Below, one piece after another: positions 1 through 8,092 of a stretch of DNA of 19,868 nucleotides. The position numbers and the translations under genes are program-made. The DNA is from Candidatus Bathyarchaeota archaeon (GTDB taxonomy: Archaea; Thermoproteota; Bathyarchaeia; Bathyarchaeales; Bathyarchaeaceae): assembly GCA_023136395.1 (NCBI GenBank), contig JAGLRI010000003.1, positions 1 to 19,868 on the forward strand, given 5' to 3'. Under the pieces are notes generated by a model. It made no database searches. It was not told the origin of the DNA and was given only the letters and a program-made list of their open reading frames with translations. Within the stretch, counting starts at the first letter, position 1, and the number at the start of each line of letters is the position of its first letter.

Positions 1-861
1 CTCTCCATGTTTAACTGAAATCACCACCTCCCTGTCAGAGACTTCAACCTCTATGTCCCTCTCCTCCACTCCAGAAAGCTCAGCAACAATCCTCAACCGA
101 TTCCCTTCGGTTAAAACATCGACGAAAGGCGTCGTTACCCCCGGGCTTACATATAATGGTCTAAAAGGTATTTTTCTATCCACAACTCTTCTTCTGAGCT
201 TAGGTTTCACGCCTAAAATCCGCATAATGAATAAACCAGCAACGAAACCGCCGATATGAGCCCAGAATGCTACCCCGGAAGAAAATCCAGACAGTGAAAA
301 GACACCCATCATCAGCTGATAGAGGAACCAGAACCCGAGGTAATAGAAAGCGCGTATACTTACAATTTGAATGAAAACGTAGAATAAAAGGGTCCTTATC
401 CGTGCTCTCGGATATAGAAATAGGTAAGCCCCAAGAACAGCTGAGATGGCCCCTGAAGCTCCTACAGAGGGAACGTCGAAACCTGCAACACCAAGGGATG
501 GTAGAGCAAAAAGAGAGACAATGTGAGTGAAACTAGCAACTAATCCCCCTAGTAGATAGAAGGCGATGTATTTAGTGTGACCAAGAGCGTCTTCAATGTT
601 GTCTCCGAAAACCCAGAGGTAAACCATATTTCCTAATAGATGAATGATGTCGACATGCATGAACATGCTGGTAAGGAGAGTCCAAAGCCTCGTTCCAGTT
701 AAGATGTAACTAGGTATAGCACCTAAAAATACAATCCCAGAATTTAACGCATTGGTTCCCCCCAAAAAAAAGAAGAAGAATACAAGTACATTGAGTGATA
801 TAAGACCATAGTTCACGAAAGGCCTTATTGTGGACCTATTCTCGTCGTGGATAGGAAACAA
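1..861 (-). CDS. Rhomboid-family intramembrane serine protease with C-terminal Hsp20-like extension (3' end outside window)
   Basis: The first 287 residues are visible. A hydrophobic N-terminus (around residues 10-30) is followed by the rhomboid block HVDIIHLLGNM (69-79), in which His74 and Asn78 are the likely oxyanion residues. The nucleophile motif GASGAI has Ser136, and the partner His202 lies in WAHIGGFVAG, so the Ser-His dyad is complete. These proteases cut transmembrane segments inside the membrane. After the last span comes a basic linker (KPKLRRR), and residues about 245-287 read like the start of an Hsp20/alpha-crystallin or ArsA-HSP20 domain (DVLTEGNRLRIVAELSGVEE, then DIEVEVSDREVVIS). 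The start is TTG at 861: in-frame stops lie just upstream, a GGTAGGTG Shine-Dalgarno-like site precedes it, and MFPIHDEN matches typical rhomboid N-termini. The gene is divergent from the polymerase. The rhomboid call is firm; the fused domain is likely but cut by the window edge. Confidence 0.9.
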   Translation of the reverse strand, partial: MFPIHDENRSTIRPFVNYGLISLNVLVFFFFFLGGTNALNSGIVFLGAIPSYILTGTRLWTLLTSMFMHVDIIHLLGNMVYLWVFGDNIEDALGHTKYIAFYLLGGLVASFTHIVSLFALPSLGVAGFDVPSVGASGAISAVLGAYLFLYPRARIRTLLFYVFIQIVSIRAFYYLGFWFLYQLMMGVFSLSGFSSGVAFWAHIGGFVAGLFIMRILGVKPKLRRRVVDRKIPFRPLYVSPGVTTPFVDVLTEGNRLRIVAELSGVEERDIEVEVSDREVVISVKHGE

Positions 862-1032
862 AGCGCAACACCTACCAGATTCTTTACGAATGCAAATCCA
901 TTTCCCCCTTTATCTTTTTTACTTCTAAAATGGAAAATGTGCGCTTGCATTCTTTGTTTGTTTTTAAAAACTCTAAACGAAAGTAAGTTATGGGAAGACT
1001 AAAAAAGATAAGGTTAAACAACCTTACTAATC

Positions 1033-2940
1033 TTGGAGCTGTATCCTTTGGAGATTTATTATCTAATAGACTCTGAAGCAACAAAAAAGGGCATAGAATC
1101 GCGTCTTTACAATCCCTCCACGGGCAGAATGAAGAAGATAATGGATACAAGATATAGGCCTTACTTCTTCATTCCCCATCCATTAAGCCGAGATGACGAG
1201 GAGACTGTTCTTGGGTTAGGCGCTAAAACTCGTGTGGTTGAGAAGCGAAATCTTTTCACCGGGAAAATGCACAAGATTATTCTAGTTGAAATTGAGGAGT
1301 TTTACAACCTCAAGTGGATCTCAGAAAAATTCAAGAAAGCATGGGAAGGGGAAGTTCCCCTCATTTTGGGATATGTTTACGACCATGATTTAGCCTTTGG
1401 GGCTCAACACATCATTAAAGGAGAACGAATAAAAAAAGTCTCCAAGATCTCTGAAGAGGTTAGGCAGAAGTTCGAAGAGAAGTTTTCTGATGTGAGAAGG
1501 GAAGATCCTAAGAAATTTGTCCTGCTGGAGAAGTGGTTTACCCTTTGCTCTCAGCCATTACCTGAAATGGCACCTGACAGTCTGGGAGTAGCTGAAATTG
1601 ACCCAGATCGATATTTCTTGGCTTTCATGCTTTCTAGGTTGGCTAATCTTCCCGTCCACAGAGCATACTTTAGTCGTCAGGTTAGCACGTGGATTAGATC
1701 CATTCTTCATAACTACTTAAGAAGAAATAATATTCTTATCCCCACAAGCGATGAATTGAGAAGGGAGGAAACTAAGAGATCGGTTGAGGGAGCCCTCACA
1801 TTTCCACCTGAGCAGGGAATATACTTCAATACAGTAGTTACTGACTTTGAGAGCCTCTACCCAAGCCTTATTGATGTTTATAACCTCTCATACGAGACAA
1901 TAGATTGCTCCCATCAAGAGTGTAAAAGTAATAGAGTGCCTGGATTAGAACATCACGTTTGTAAACAAAGGAGGGGTGTTTACTCAGTTCTTATAGGTTC
2001 AATTAAGGATTTGCGTATCCACTGGTTTAAACCCTTAGCAAGAGACAAGAGCGTCTCGGCTGAGGAGAGGCGTCTTGCTCAAGCCACCTCTCAGCTTCTA
2101 AAGTTAATCTTGGTTTCAAGCTATGGAGTCACGATAAGAATACGTGGACTAGCTCGTCCCTCCCTAGCAGAATCTATAACAGCGTATGGTCGCTACATTC
2201 TTCAGGAAACTTGGAATATAGCAAAGAATGGAGGGCTTCACCCTATCTATGGAGACACAGACTCTCTATTTCTAGACAATCCTACCGAGGACCAGATAAG
2301 CTGGCTCATAAAAACTGTAAAAGAACGTCTACGCTTGGATTTAGCTGTTGACGAACGATACGCTATGTGTGTGCTTCCTAGGGCTATGAAAGCTTATTTT
2401 GGCATAAGGAAAGATGGAACCGCTGATATTAAGGGATTAACAGCTATCAAATCAAACTCCCCGGTTTACATTCAGAACGTCTTCAGAGATTGTGTCAAGG
2501 AAATGTCTGAAGTGAAGAACCTAGCTGATTTTGAAATTGCTAAGGAACGAATTCAGAGAATTATTAGAGACGCGATTAAAAATCTTAAAACAGGAGAGAT
2601 ATCTCTAAAAGACTTGGAGTATTCGGTGAAACTTCACGAAAACCCCCAAGATAAAAGGGAGAAGACAACAATCCATCAACCTTATCAGTGTGCCATCCAG
2701 CTCATTGACTCGAAAAAACCGGTGCGGAGGGGAGACACTGTCAACTTTGTGAAAGTTAAGCCATTTACTTATAGAGGGAGAAGTTTTACCGTAAAGCCAA
2801 CAGAACATGTGGAGAGCTTCCAAGACGTAAAAGTGGAAGACTATGTACGTAACTTGAAAACGGCCTTAAACCAAACCTTCAAGCTCATTAATATTCAATT
2901 CATGGAGGAGGAAAAGGTTACTCTTTCAGATTTCATATGA
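1033..2940 (+). CDS. Family-B DNA polymerase, short form without a recognisable exonuclease domain
   Basis: A 635-residue PolB-type polymerase; archaeal replicative PolB enzymes are usually about 750-900 residues. An N-terminal domain of about 125 residues ends in a block (YVYDHDLAFG) resembling the segment that precedes ExoI in normal enzymes. The ExoI-ExoII-ExoIII acidic motifs are not found; a linker of roughly 60 residues leads straight to the segment before the palm. Palm motif A is DFESLYPS (Asp271). Motif B is KLILVSSYG (Lys357, Tyr364), with Val361 where Asn is usual. Motif C is YGDTDS (Asp408, Asp410). The KAYFGI and KG-containing blocks downstream fit the palm/thumb. Cys292, His294, Cys297, His307/308 and Cys310 form the metal-like insert seen in archaeal relatives. 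Catalytic residues are kept, so polymerisation looks possible while proofreading does not. TTG 1033 is the only usable start after an in-frame stop at 1015. A TatD stub follows 42 bases downstream. Confidence 0.9.
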   Translation: MELYPLEIYYLIDSEATKKGIESRLYNPSTGRMKKIMDTRYRPYFFIPHPLSRDDEETVLGLGAKTRVVEKRNLFTGKMHKIILVEIEEFYNLKWISEKFKKAWEGEVPLILGYVYDHDLAFGAQHIIKGERIKKVSKISEEVRQKFEEKFSDVRREDPKKFVLLEKWFTLCSQPLPEMAPDSLGVAEIDPDRYFLAFMLSRLANLPVHRAYFSRQVSTWIRSILHNYLRRNNILIPTSDELRREETKRSVEGALTFPPEQGIYFNTVVTDFESLYPSLIDVYNLSYETIDCSHQECKSNRVPGLEHHVCKQRRGVYSVLIGSIKDLRIHWFKPLARDKSVSAEERRLAQATSQLLKLILVSSYGVTIRIRGLARPSLAESITAYGRYILQETWNIAKNGGLHPIYGDTDSLFLDNPTEDQISWLIKTVKERLRLDLAVDERYAMCVLPRAMKAYFGIRKDGTADIKGLTAIKSNSPVYIQNVFRDCVKEMSEVKNLADFEIAKERIQRIIRDAIKNLKTGEISLKDLEYSVKLHENPQDKREKTTIHQPYQCAIQLIDSKKPVRRGDTVNFVKVKPFTYRGRSFTVKPTEHVESFQDVKVEDYVRNLKTALNQTFKLINIQFMEEEKVTLSDFI

Positions 2941-2982
2941 ATGAACTGAAGTAACATAAAAACACCAAGCATATAGTGACAC

Positions 2983-3137
2983 ATGCAGCTCGTTGATACC
3001 CATGCACATTTTGAGGAAATTAAAGACCTAAATCAAGTGGTAAATAGAGCTGAAAAAGTGGGGGTGACCACTATAAATAATATGGGTTCAAACCAAAAAT
3101 CAAATGAATTGGTTCTATGCGTGCGCAATTACAAACT
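2983..3137 (+). pseudogene. 5' fragment of a TatD-family metal-dependent hydrolase
   Basis: About 52 codons match the N-terminus of TatD-type DNases/hydrolases: QLVDTHAHF carries the HxH metal motif (His7, His9), then a helix-rich segment and NNMGSNQKSNE, corresponding to the usual 'xxVGSD.ESN' stretch. The similarity stops around codon 52-54, exactly where the stop codon of the convergent AOR gene lies (3138-3140). The reading frame then runs antisense through the AOR 3' end to a stop at 3238-3240. TatD proteins are normally about 250 residues and need further His, Glu and Asp ligands downstream, all missing. It sits 42 bases after the polymerase and may once have been co-transcribed with it. 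No TatD 3' part is seen beyond the AOR gene. This looks like a rearrangement or deletion breakpoint. Confidence 0.75.
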
Positions 3138-4988
3138 CTATGCTTCCCACATATTTTTAATTACGTGTTCCAGATCCAGATTCTTTAGAGTCTCAGGTAG
3201 TGGTTTACCTGTTTCCACATCCCACCCCATTAAGGCATAGTAGTTTTCTAGCATATCATCCCAGTGAGTCATCACGTTTGTACCCTTCGAAGGTCCGTCT
3301 ACTGGCGTTGAACCGTATCGTTCGGATGGACGATCAAGATCTCGTGTAATACCAGTCATGATGTTAAAGACCTTCATAAGATTAACAGCCCTAAGACCTA
3401 CCCTCTTTGCCTCCTCAGGCGTAAAGTCCCATCCCGTGGTTGCACTTACAGCCTCTGATTCGAGAACAATATTCATCCTGCCATTAAATCGACATACTAC
3501 TAAGGAGTCCTCGAACACCATCATACCTTTTGTCTTTGCGACAGCTGTAGATACCTCTATTGGATAGCCAGGTCCTCGTAACTCTTTGATACCGAGGCGG
3601 AGTGCTGTTGGACCGGTTTCAAGAGTTCCAGTATTGGAGATACATGTATCGAACATCTCAAACCACCGTGTTCTGTGGTCGTGACCTCTAGGAGTGTTCC
3701 CCTTCGCAGTATATATAGCGCATTTTGCTGCTTCGCCACCCACTTTCTGTGATGCTCTCATTACACCTTCAGCTAACAAATCTCCAACTCCTTGACGGTG
3801 AGCAATCATATAAAGAAGCTGCCTTACACCTTCAACGTTACCCCAACTCATCTCCAATCCGTCCAGATGATCCTTGGTGAGAAATCCTTTTTCGAAGCAT
3901 TCCATCACCCACCCCATCAGCCACCCTCCTTCGTTATTCTCTAATCCAAGTCGATCAGTCAAGCCTGACAGCATCATAGCCGAAGATATTTCTCTTAGAT
4001 CGATAACTGGACCCCAAGCTGCTAGTTGTTCATATTCAGGTTCCTCGACGATCGTTCCCTTATATGGACCCTCCATTATCGTCATCATAGTGCTATGAGT
4101 TAGCCTACAAGCCCAACAGGGATTTGGTTTTGATCCAAAAGTTCTTCGAATATACTCCTCACTAAATCCATCAATCTTCTTTTCGGACATATCCCAGATG
4201 TTAGTCATATAGTTTTTAATAGGTAGAGTACCCCTCCCCGCTATTTGGTTACGGTAGACACCCCCCACTGTACCTGTGAAGTCTTTCACGTTTTGATAGA
4301 GCTCTTCAGCAACATTTGTTAGTCTATCTCGATCTTTTACTTCAACAGTCTTACTTCCTCTTGAGATGGCTATAGCCTTCAACTTCTTCGAACCCATAAC
4401 CGCGCCAGGACCATTGTGTGAGGCTGAGTGACCCTTCTCTGCATACACACCTGCGAATCGTACTAAATGTTCACCAGCAGGCCCAATAGAAATCACACTT
4501 AACTGCTTTTGCTTTTTGGAAAGGTCTTTACTCAACAAATCTACGGTGTCGTAGGTATCGCTCCCGAGAAGATGGCTCGCTTCCCTAAACTCAGCTTCAC
4601 CATCATTAATGTAGAGATATAGCCATCTTTTAGCTGCACCCTGAACAATTACACCATCATATCCAGAGAACTTGATGTATGCTCCGAATAAACCGTTAGC
4701 TTGAACAGAGGTTGCCCCATTTGTAAGCGCACCCTTTGTTACTAAGGAAAGTGTGCCAGAACCCCCAATTCTAGTTCCCCCGAGTGGGCCTGTGGCAAAA
4801 ATCAAACGATTATCAGGGTTGTTCCAATCTGTTTTTGGGGATACCTCCTCATAAAGAATCTTAGCACCGATGCCTGTTCCCCCGACATATTTTCTTAATG
4901 TCTCCTCGTCGAAGATAACGTCAGTTATCTGCTCACGAGTTAAATCTGCTCTGAGGAATTTACCTGCATAACCACCAAAATCTGACAT
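3138..4988 (-). CDS. Tungsten-dependent aldehyde:ferredoxin oxidoreductase family protein
   Basis: A 616-residue AOR-family enzyme, normal length (about 600-620). Family members oxidise aldehydes (or reduce acids) using a tungstopterin cofactor and one [4Fe-4S] cluster, passing electrons to ferredoxin in the cytoplasm. The N-terminal domain has GGTGIGAKILYEE and ATGPLGGTRIGGSG typical of AOR domain 1. Cluster ligands align with Pyrococcus AOR numbering: Cys291, Cys294 and Cys499 are present, but the third ligand position (C-x2-C-x3-C) is His298 in CWACRLTH. EEPEYEQLAAWGP and RGHDHRTRWFEMFDT are further family blocks. ATG 4988 has no Shine-Dalgarno; with a TATA-like element about 38 bases upstream it may be nearly leaderless. 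Its 3' end abuts the TatD stub. The natural substrate cannot be read from the sequence, and no MoaD-like or ferredoxin partner gene is adjacent. Confidence 0.93.
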   Translation of the reverse strand: MSDFGGYAGKFLRADLTREQITDVIFDEETLRKYVGGTGIGAKILYEEVSPKTDWNNPDNRLIFATGPLGGTRIGGSGTLSLVTKGALTNGATSVQANGLFGAYIKFSGYDGVIVQGAAKRWLYLYINDGEAEFREASHLLGSDTYDTVDLLSKDLSKKQKQLSVISIGPAGEHLVRFAGVYAEKGHSASHNGPGAVMGSKKLKAIAISRGSKTVEVKDRDRLTNVAEELYQNVKDFTGTVGGVYRNQIAGRGTLPIKNYMTNIWDMSEKKIDGFSEEYIRRTFGSKPNPCWACRLTHSTMMTIMEGPYKGTIVEEPEYEQLAAWGPVIDLREISSAMMLSGLTDRLGLENNEGGWLMGWVMECFEKGFLTKDHLDGLEMSWGNVEGVRQLLYMIAHRQGVGDLLAEGVMRASQKVGGEAAKCAIYTAKGNTPRGHDHRTRWFEMFDTCISNTGTLETGPTALRLGIKELRGPGYPIEVSTAVAKTKGMMVFEDSLVVCRFNGRMNIVLESEAVSATTGWDFTPEEAKRVGLRAVNLMKVFNIMTGITRDLDRPSERYGSTPVDGPSKGTNVMTHWDDMLENYYALMGWDVETGKPLPETLKNLDLEHVIKNMWEA

Positions 4989-5015
4989 GCTTAATCATAA
5001 ATTTTATTGTACAGA

Positions 5016-5032
5016 TTTTAAATTAAATATAA
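5016..5032 (-). promoter_or_regulatory. Putative TATA element of the AOR gene
   Basis: On the minus strand the run TTATATTTAATTTAAAA is centred about 38 bases upstream of the AOR ATG. That places a start site some 10 bases before the ATG and fits the absence of a Shine-Dalgarno site. The whole divergent spacer (4989-5155) is AT-rich, so the assignment is weak. Confidence 0.3.
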
Positions 5033-5155
5033 CCTAAAAAGAAACATTTTCTATCGAATGTTTCAAAGCTAAATACTTAGGAGTTAAATCGTGAACCTTT
5101 ATTTATCTCCGTAAACTTTTTGTATAGGATCTTTTCCTTGAAGTATTGATGCTTT

Positions 5156-6139
5156 TTGAAGGTTTTAATAGCTTCACCCCGGAGGGAGAGAATGGTATTT
5201 AAACTAAGGGAAATGTTACCAGACGACGTCCAGATAGTTGTCTCGAAAACAGGATCAGAAGAGGAACTGATCAGTCTAGCTCAGGACATAGAAGTGATTA
5301 TTTGCACCCGCCTCTCCCACAAGGTAGCCCAAGTCGCTAAGAAACTAAAACTTATTCAGAAGACAGGAGCTGGAGTCGACGCTATACCATTCAGCTTTTT
5401 AAGAGAGGATGTTTTTGTAGCTAATACTTCTGGTGCGAATCCTGTGCCGTTAGCAGAGGGAGCTGTAGCTTTAATTCTCGCATTAGCAAAGCGAATCATC
5501 CAGAGACATAACAGTTTTCAGAGAGGAGAGATAAAGCGGGGACAGGGTGTCGAACTACGTGGAAAGAAAGCAGGCATCATCGGTTTAGGTCACATTGGAA
5601 TTGAAGTAGCTCGATTACTACAAGCCTTCCAGATGAAGATAATGGCGTTGAAGAGACATCCGTCTGAAGAATTGAAGACTCAATTGGGTCTTAACTTTCT
5701 TGGAGGACCAAACGATCTTGATCATCTTCTTAGAGAATCAGACTTTATCGTGGTGACAGTGCCTTCGACGTCTGAAACCCGTGGGATGATTGGTGAACGT
5801 GAACTTCGCATGATGAAGTCGACCGCTTTCATCGTCAATATTGCTAGAGCTGCCATCATCCAAGAGGAGGCACTCTACAAGGCTCTAAAGGAGAAATGGA
5901 TTGCTGGTGCCGCCATAGATGTATGGTGGATACCTCACTGGTGGGACTCAACGTGGACCCCAAGTAGTAAGCCGTTATATCAGTTCTGGAAGCTACCAAA
6001 TGTAATCGCCACACCTCACAACATAGGTTCAACAGACACTTCCTCCGATGCCGGTCTCCGTATCATTGCCGAGAATATACGGCGTATCTACGAAGGAAAA
6101 CCGCCGATTAATAAGGTCGACAGAAAGTTACAATATTAA
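5156..6139 (+). CDS. D-isomer-specific 2-hydroxyacid dehydrogenase (phosphoglycerate-dehydrogenase-like)
   Basis: A 327-residue NAD(P)-dependent 2-hydroxyacid dehydrogenase. The N-terminal half carries the substrate lid with KTGAGVDAIP. The Rossmann motif GLGHIG is at 143-148. The catalytic Arg231 is in NIARAAII, and the catalytic His288 is in ATPHNIGS. The third catalytic residue of this family, a Glu in the usual 'DVF.xEP' block, is not obvious: the sequence here is DVWWIPHWWD (255-264) with an extra Trp-rich loop. Members interconvert 2-oxo and 2-hydroxy acids (3-phosphoglycerate, glyoxylate, lactate and others); there is no ACT or SerA C-terminal domain, so a serine-pathway role is not implied. 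TTG 5156 is used because TGA at 5147 closes the frame upstream. It is divergent from AOR and possibly linked to it in organic-acid metabolism, which is inference only. Confidence 0.88.
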   Translation: MKVLIASPRRERMVFKLREMLPDDVQIVVSKTGSEEELISLAQDIEVIICTRLSHKVAQVAKKLKLIQKTGAGVDAIPFSFLREDVFVANTSGANPVPLAEGAVALILALAKRIIQRHNSFQRGEIKRGQGVELRGKKAGIIGLGHIGIEVARLLQAFQMKIMALKRHPSEELKTQLGLNFLGGPNDLDHLLRESDFIVVTVPSTSETRGMIGERELRMMKSTAFIVNIARAAIIQEEALYKALKEKWIAGAAIDVWWIPHWWDSTWTPSSKPLYQFWKLPNVIATPHNIGSTDTSSDAGLRIIAENIRRIYEGKPPINKVDRKLQY

Positions 6140-6355
6140 AACTCTTCAAGTTTAGGCTAAAAATCATGCGTGCAATAGATAGTTGTTTCATAGTTCATGT
6201 AGATCATGAGTGAATCTCAACATATGTATGTAATGTCAAAATGGCGTTATCTATTCTCAAAAATAATCATATTCTGGCTGAAATAATTAAGTTCACTGCT
6301 TTATCGACGTTGAATTTAAATTTGTTTGAGATTAATTCTTTAATCGGTTGTAAGT

Positions 6356-7249
6356 TTGGATGTAGTTTGCTTCGGTGCATTAAATGTAGATAAATTGTAT
6401 AAAGTAGATAGAATAGCGTGTAAAGGTGAAGAACGCTCTATCATAGACTTTAAGGAGTGCCCGGGAGGTTCTGCTGCGAATACTGCTGTTGGCTTAGCAA
6501 GGTTGGGGTTAAAAGTTGGTTACATAGGAAAAGTTTCCAGCGACCGGGAGGGAGACCTTCTTTTACAGAATTTTAAAAATGAGAAGATTAACACAGATGG
6601 AATAGTAATTTCAAAGGAAAACAGAAGCGGGATTGTAATGGGATATATCGACAGAGATGGTGAAAGAGCTCTCTATGTGGATCCAGGTGTCAATGATTCT
6701 TTAGAATTTAAAGATATAGATTTGGAATATGCTGGATCTTCCAAATATATTCATTTTTCAGCCTTTGTTGGGGAGAAACCTTTCGAAGCTCAGAAAATGC
6801 TTATCAAAGCTCTCCCGGACGATGTTAAAATAAGTCTTGACCCAGGGGATATATATGCAAGAAAAGGACTAAAGCTTCTAAGGCCTATAATAAAAAGGAG
6901 CTTTGTGATTTCTCCGAATGAGAATGAAATAAAAATGCTTACTGAAGAAGATTACATAAATGGTTCAAAAATTTTATTAAAAGAAGGCGCTGGAATAGTA
7001 GCAGTAAAACTTGGTAAAAGAGGATGTTATGTTTCAGACAGTAAAGAGCGTTATTTAATAGATCCATATAAAGTGAAGGTTATAGATACTACAGGTGCTG
7101 GTGACGCTTTCTGTACTGGTTTTCTTTACGGTTTAATTAAAGACAAAAGTCTGTATGAGTCTGGAAGAATAGGAAATTTTGTTGCATCTCGCTGTATAGA
7201 AAAGATTGGTGCTATAGAGGGACTGCCTCTGCTTTCAGAATTGCATTGA
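6356..7249 (+). CDS. PfkB (ribokinase-like) family sugar or nucleoside kinase
   Basis: A 297-residue PfkB-fold kinase with both family signatures: GGSAANTAVGLARLG (about residues 37-51) near the substrate site and DTTGAGDAFCTGF near the C-terminus. The catalytic base is Asp250 (GAGD), and the preceding glycines form the anion hole. SPNENE in the middle is the usual metal/phosphate region. Members phosphorylate ribose, fructose, nucleosides or related compounds with ATP in the cytoplasm. The substrate cannot be settled here. Its place next to purine genes makes a nucleoside kinase tempting (archaeal nucleoside kinases belong to this family), but it is convergent with them and not in their operon. 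TTG 6356 is the first plausible start after the in-frame TAA at 6341. Base composition is as AT-rich as the purine genes and unlike the dehydrogenase before it. Confidence 0.88.
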   Translation: MDVVCFGALNVDKLYKVDRIACKGEERSIIDFKECPGGSAANTAVGLARLGLKVGYIGKVSSDREGDLLLQNFKNEKINTDGIVISKENRSGIVMGYIDRDGERALYVDPGVNDSLEFKDIDLEYAGSSKYIHFSAFVGEKPFEAQKMLIKALPDDVKISLDPGDIYARKGLKLLRPIIKRSFVISPNENEIKMLTEEDYINGSKILLKEGAGIVAVKLGKRGCYVSDSKERYLIDPYKVKVIDTTGAGDAFCTGFLYGLIKDKSLYESGRIGNFVASRCIEKIGAIEGLPLLSELH

Positions 7250-7274
7250 CATAATCAAACGAGTAATAATAGAA

Positions 7275-8090
7275 TTAACGTTTAACTAAATAATCAACCA
7301 TGGATTCAAACAATAACATTCCATCACCGTATCTAAGTATTTGGGATTGTTCTGTCCAATCGGGAAGCTGCCAACCATAACATGCTCTTTCAGGGTGAGG
7401 CATTAAACCAAATACGTTTCCGTCAGTATTACAAATACCTGCAATGTCATGAAAGGCTCCATTTGGGCTTATTGGATATTTACCAGCAGCATACTTACCT
7501 TTTTCATCACAGTACCTAAAAACAAGTTGGTCGTTACAATATAATCTTTTTAAATATTCATTCTCGTTTTTCTTTGGAAAAATAAACCTACCTTCAGCAT
7601 GCGCTACGGGCATAAAAATTCTTTCTCCTTTCTGAATTCTTTTTGTGAATATACAGTTACCAGAATTTTCATGTTTGAGATAAATCCATCTACATTCATA
7701 TTTAATTGAAGTATTTGATGCTAATGCCGCTTTAGGGCTTTCACTAAATCCTTCAAAATCGGGCAGTAGTCCGGCTTCAACTAAGACTTGAAAGCCATTA
7801 CATATTCCTAAAACCAGTCTTCCTTCTTCATCAAATTTTCTTAATTCGTAACCAAGCTTAGTTTTAATCCTTTTACCCCAGATTGCCCCTGCTCTAACAT
7901 AGTCCCCATAAGAAAAACCACCTGGAAAAACAAGGATATCATAGTCTAATAGATTTTTTTCTTTAATTATCTTGTTTGCATGAACAACATTCGCAACTAC
8001 CCCCAGCTCGTTGAATGCTCTTCTGGTCTCTGCGTCGCAGTTTGTTCCACCAACACGTAGAATGCATACCTTAATATCTTCTTTTTTCAT
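7275..8090 (-). CDS. purQ: Phosphoribosylformylglycinamidine synthase, glutaminase subunit
   Basis: Class I glutamine amidotransferase of 271 residues that supplies ammonia to PurL for FGAR to FGAM. GGTNCDAE opens the domain. FPGGFSYGDYVRAG is the oxyanion region, Cys97 in GICNGFQ is the nucleophile, and His232 with Glu234 in MPHPERA complete the triad. It is longer than the ~225-residue small PurQ, with an added segment around MPVAHAEGRF and a long C-terminal tail (YGWQLPDW). I start it at ATG 8090 rather than the TTG at 8117: GGAGAT lies a few bases upstream and the ATG falls 2 bases after the purL stop, whereas the TTG would overlap purL by about 25 bases. It is the last gene of the operon, with its stop 25 bases from that of the convergent kinase. 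Confidence 0.95.
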   Translation of the reverse strand: MKKEDIKVCILRVGGTNCDAETRRAFNELGVVANVVHANKIIKEKNLLDYDILVFPGGFSYGDYVRAGAIWGKRIKTKLGYELRKFDEEGRLVLGICNGFQVLVEAGLLPDFEGFSESPKAALASNTSIKYECRWIYLKHENSGNCIFTKRIQKGERIFMPVAHAEGRFIFPKKNENEYLKRLYCNDQLVFRYCDEKGKYAAGKYPISPNGAFHDIAGICNTDGNVFGLMPHPERACYGWQLPDWTEQSQILRYGDGMLLFESMVDYLVKR

Positions 8091-8092
8091 TC

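Noticed and set aside
53..259. Plus-strand 68-codon ORF at the left edge
   Set aside because: Antisense to the rhomboid C-terminal part, which reads cleanly through the whole region.
4989..5155. Searched for the missing 3' part of TatD beyond AOR, as expected if AOR had inserted into tatD
   Set aside because: No TatD C-terminal motif on either strand, so a simple insertion model is not supported.
6140..6355. Spacer before the pfkB kinase, containing a short ATG ORF (MSKWRYLFSK...)
   Set aside because: Only about 17 codons, AT-rich, no conserved pattern; treated as promoter-containing spacer.
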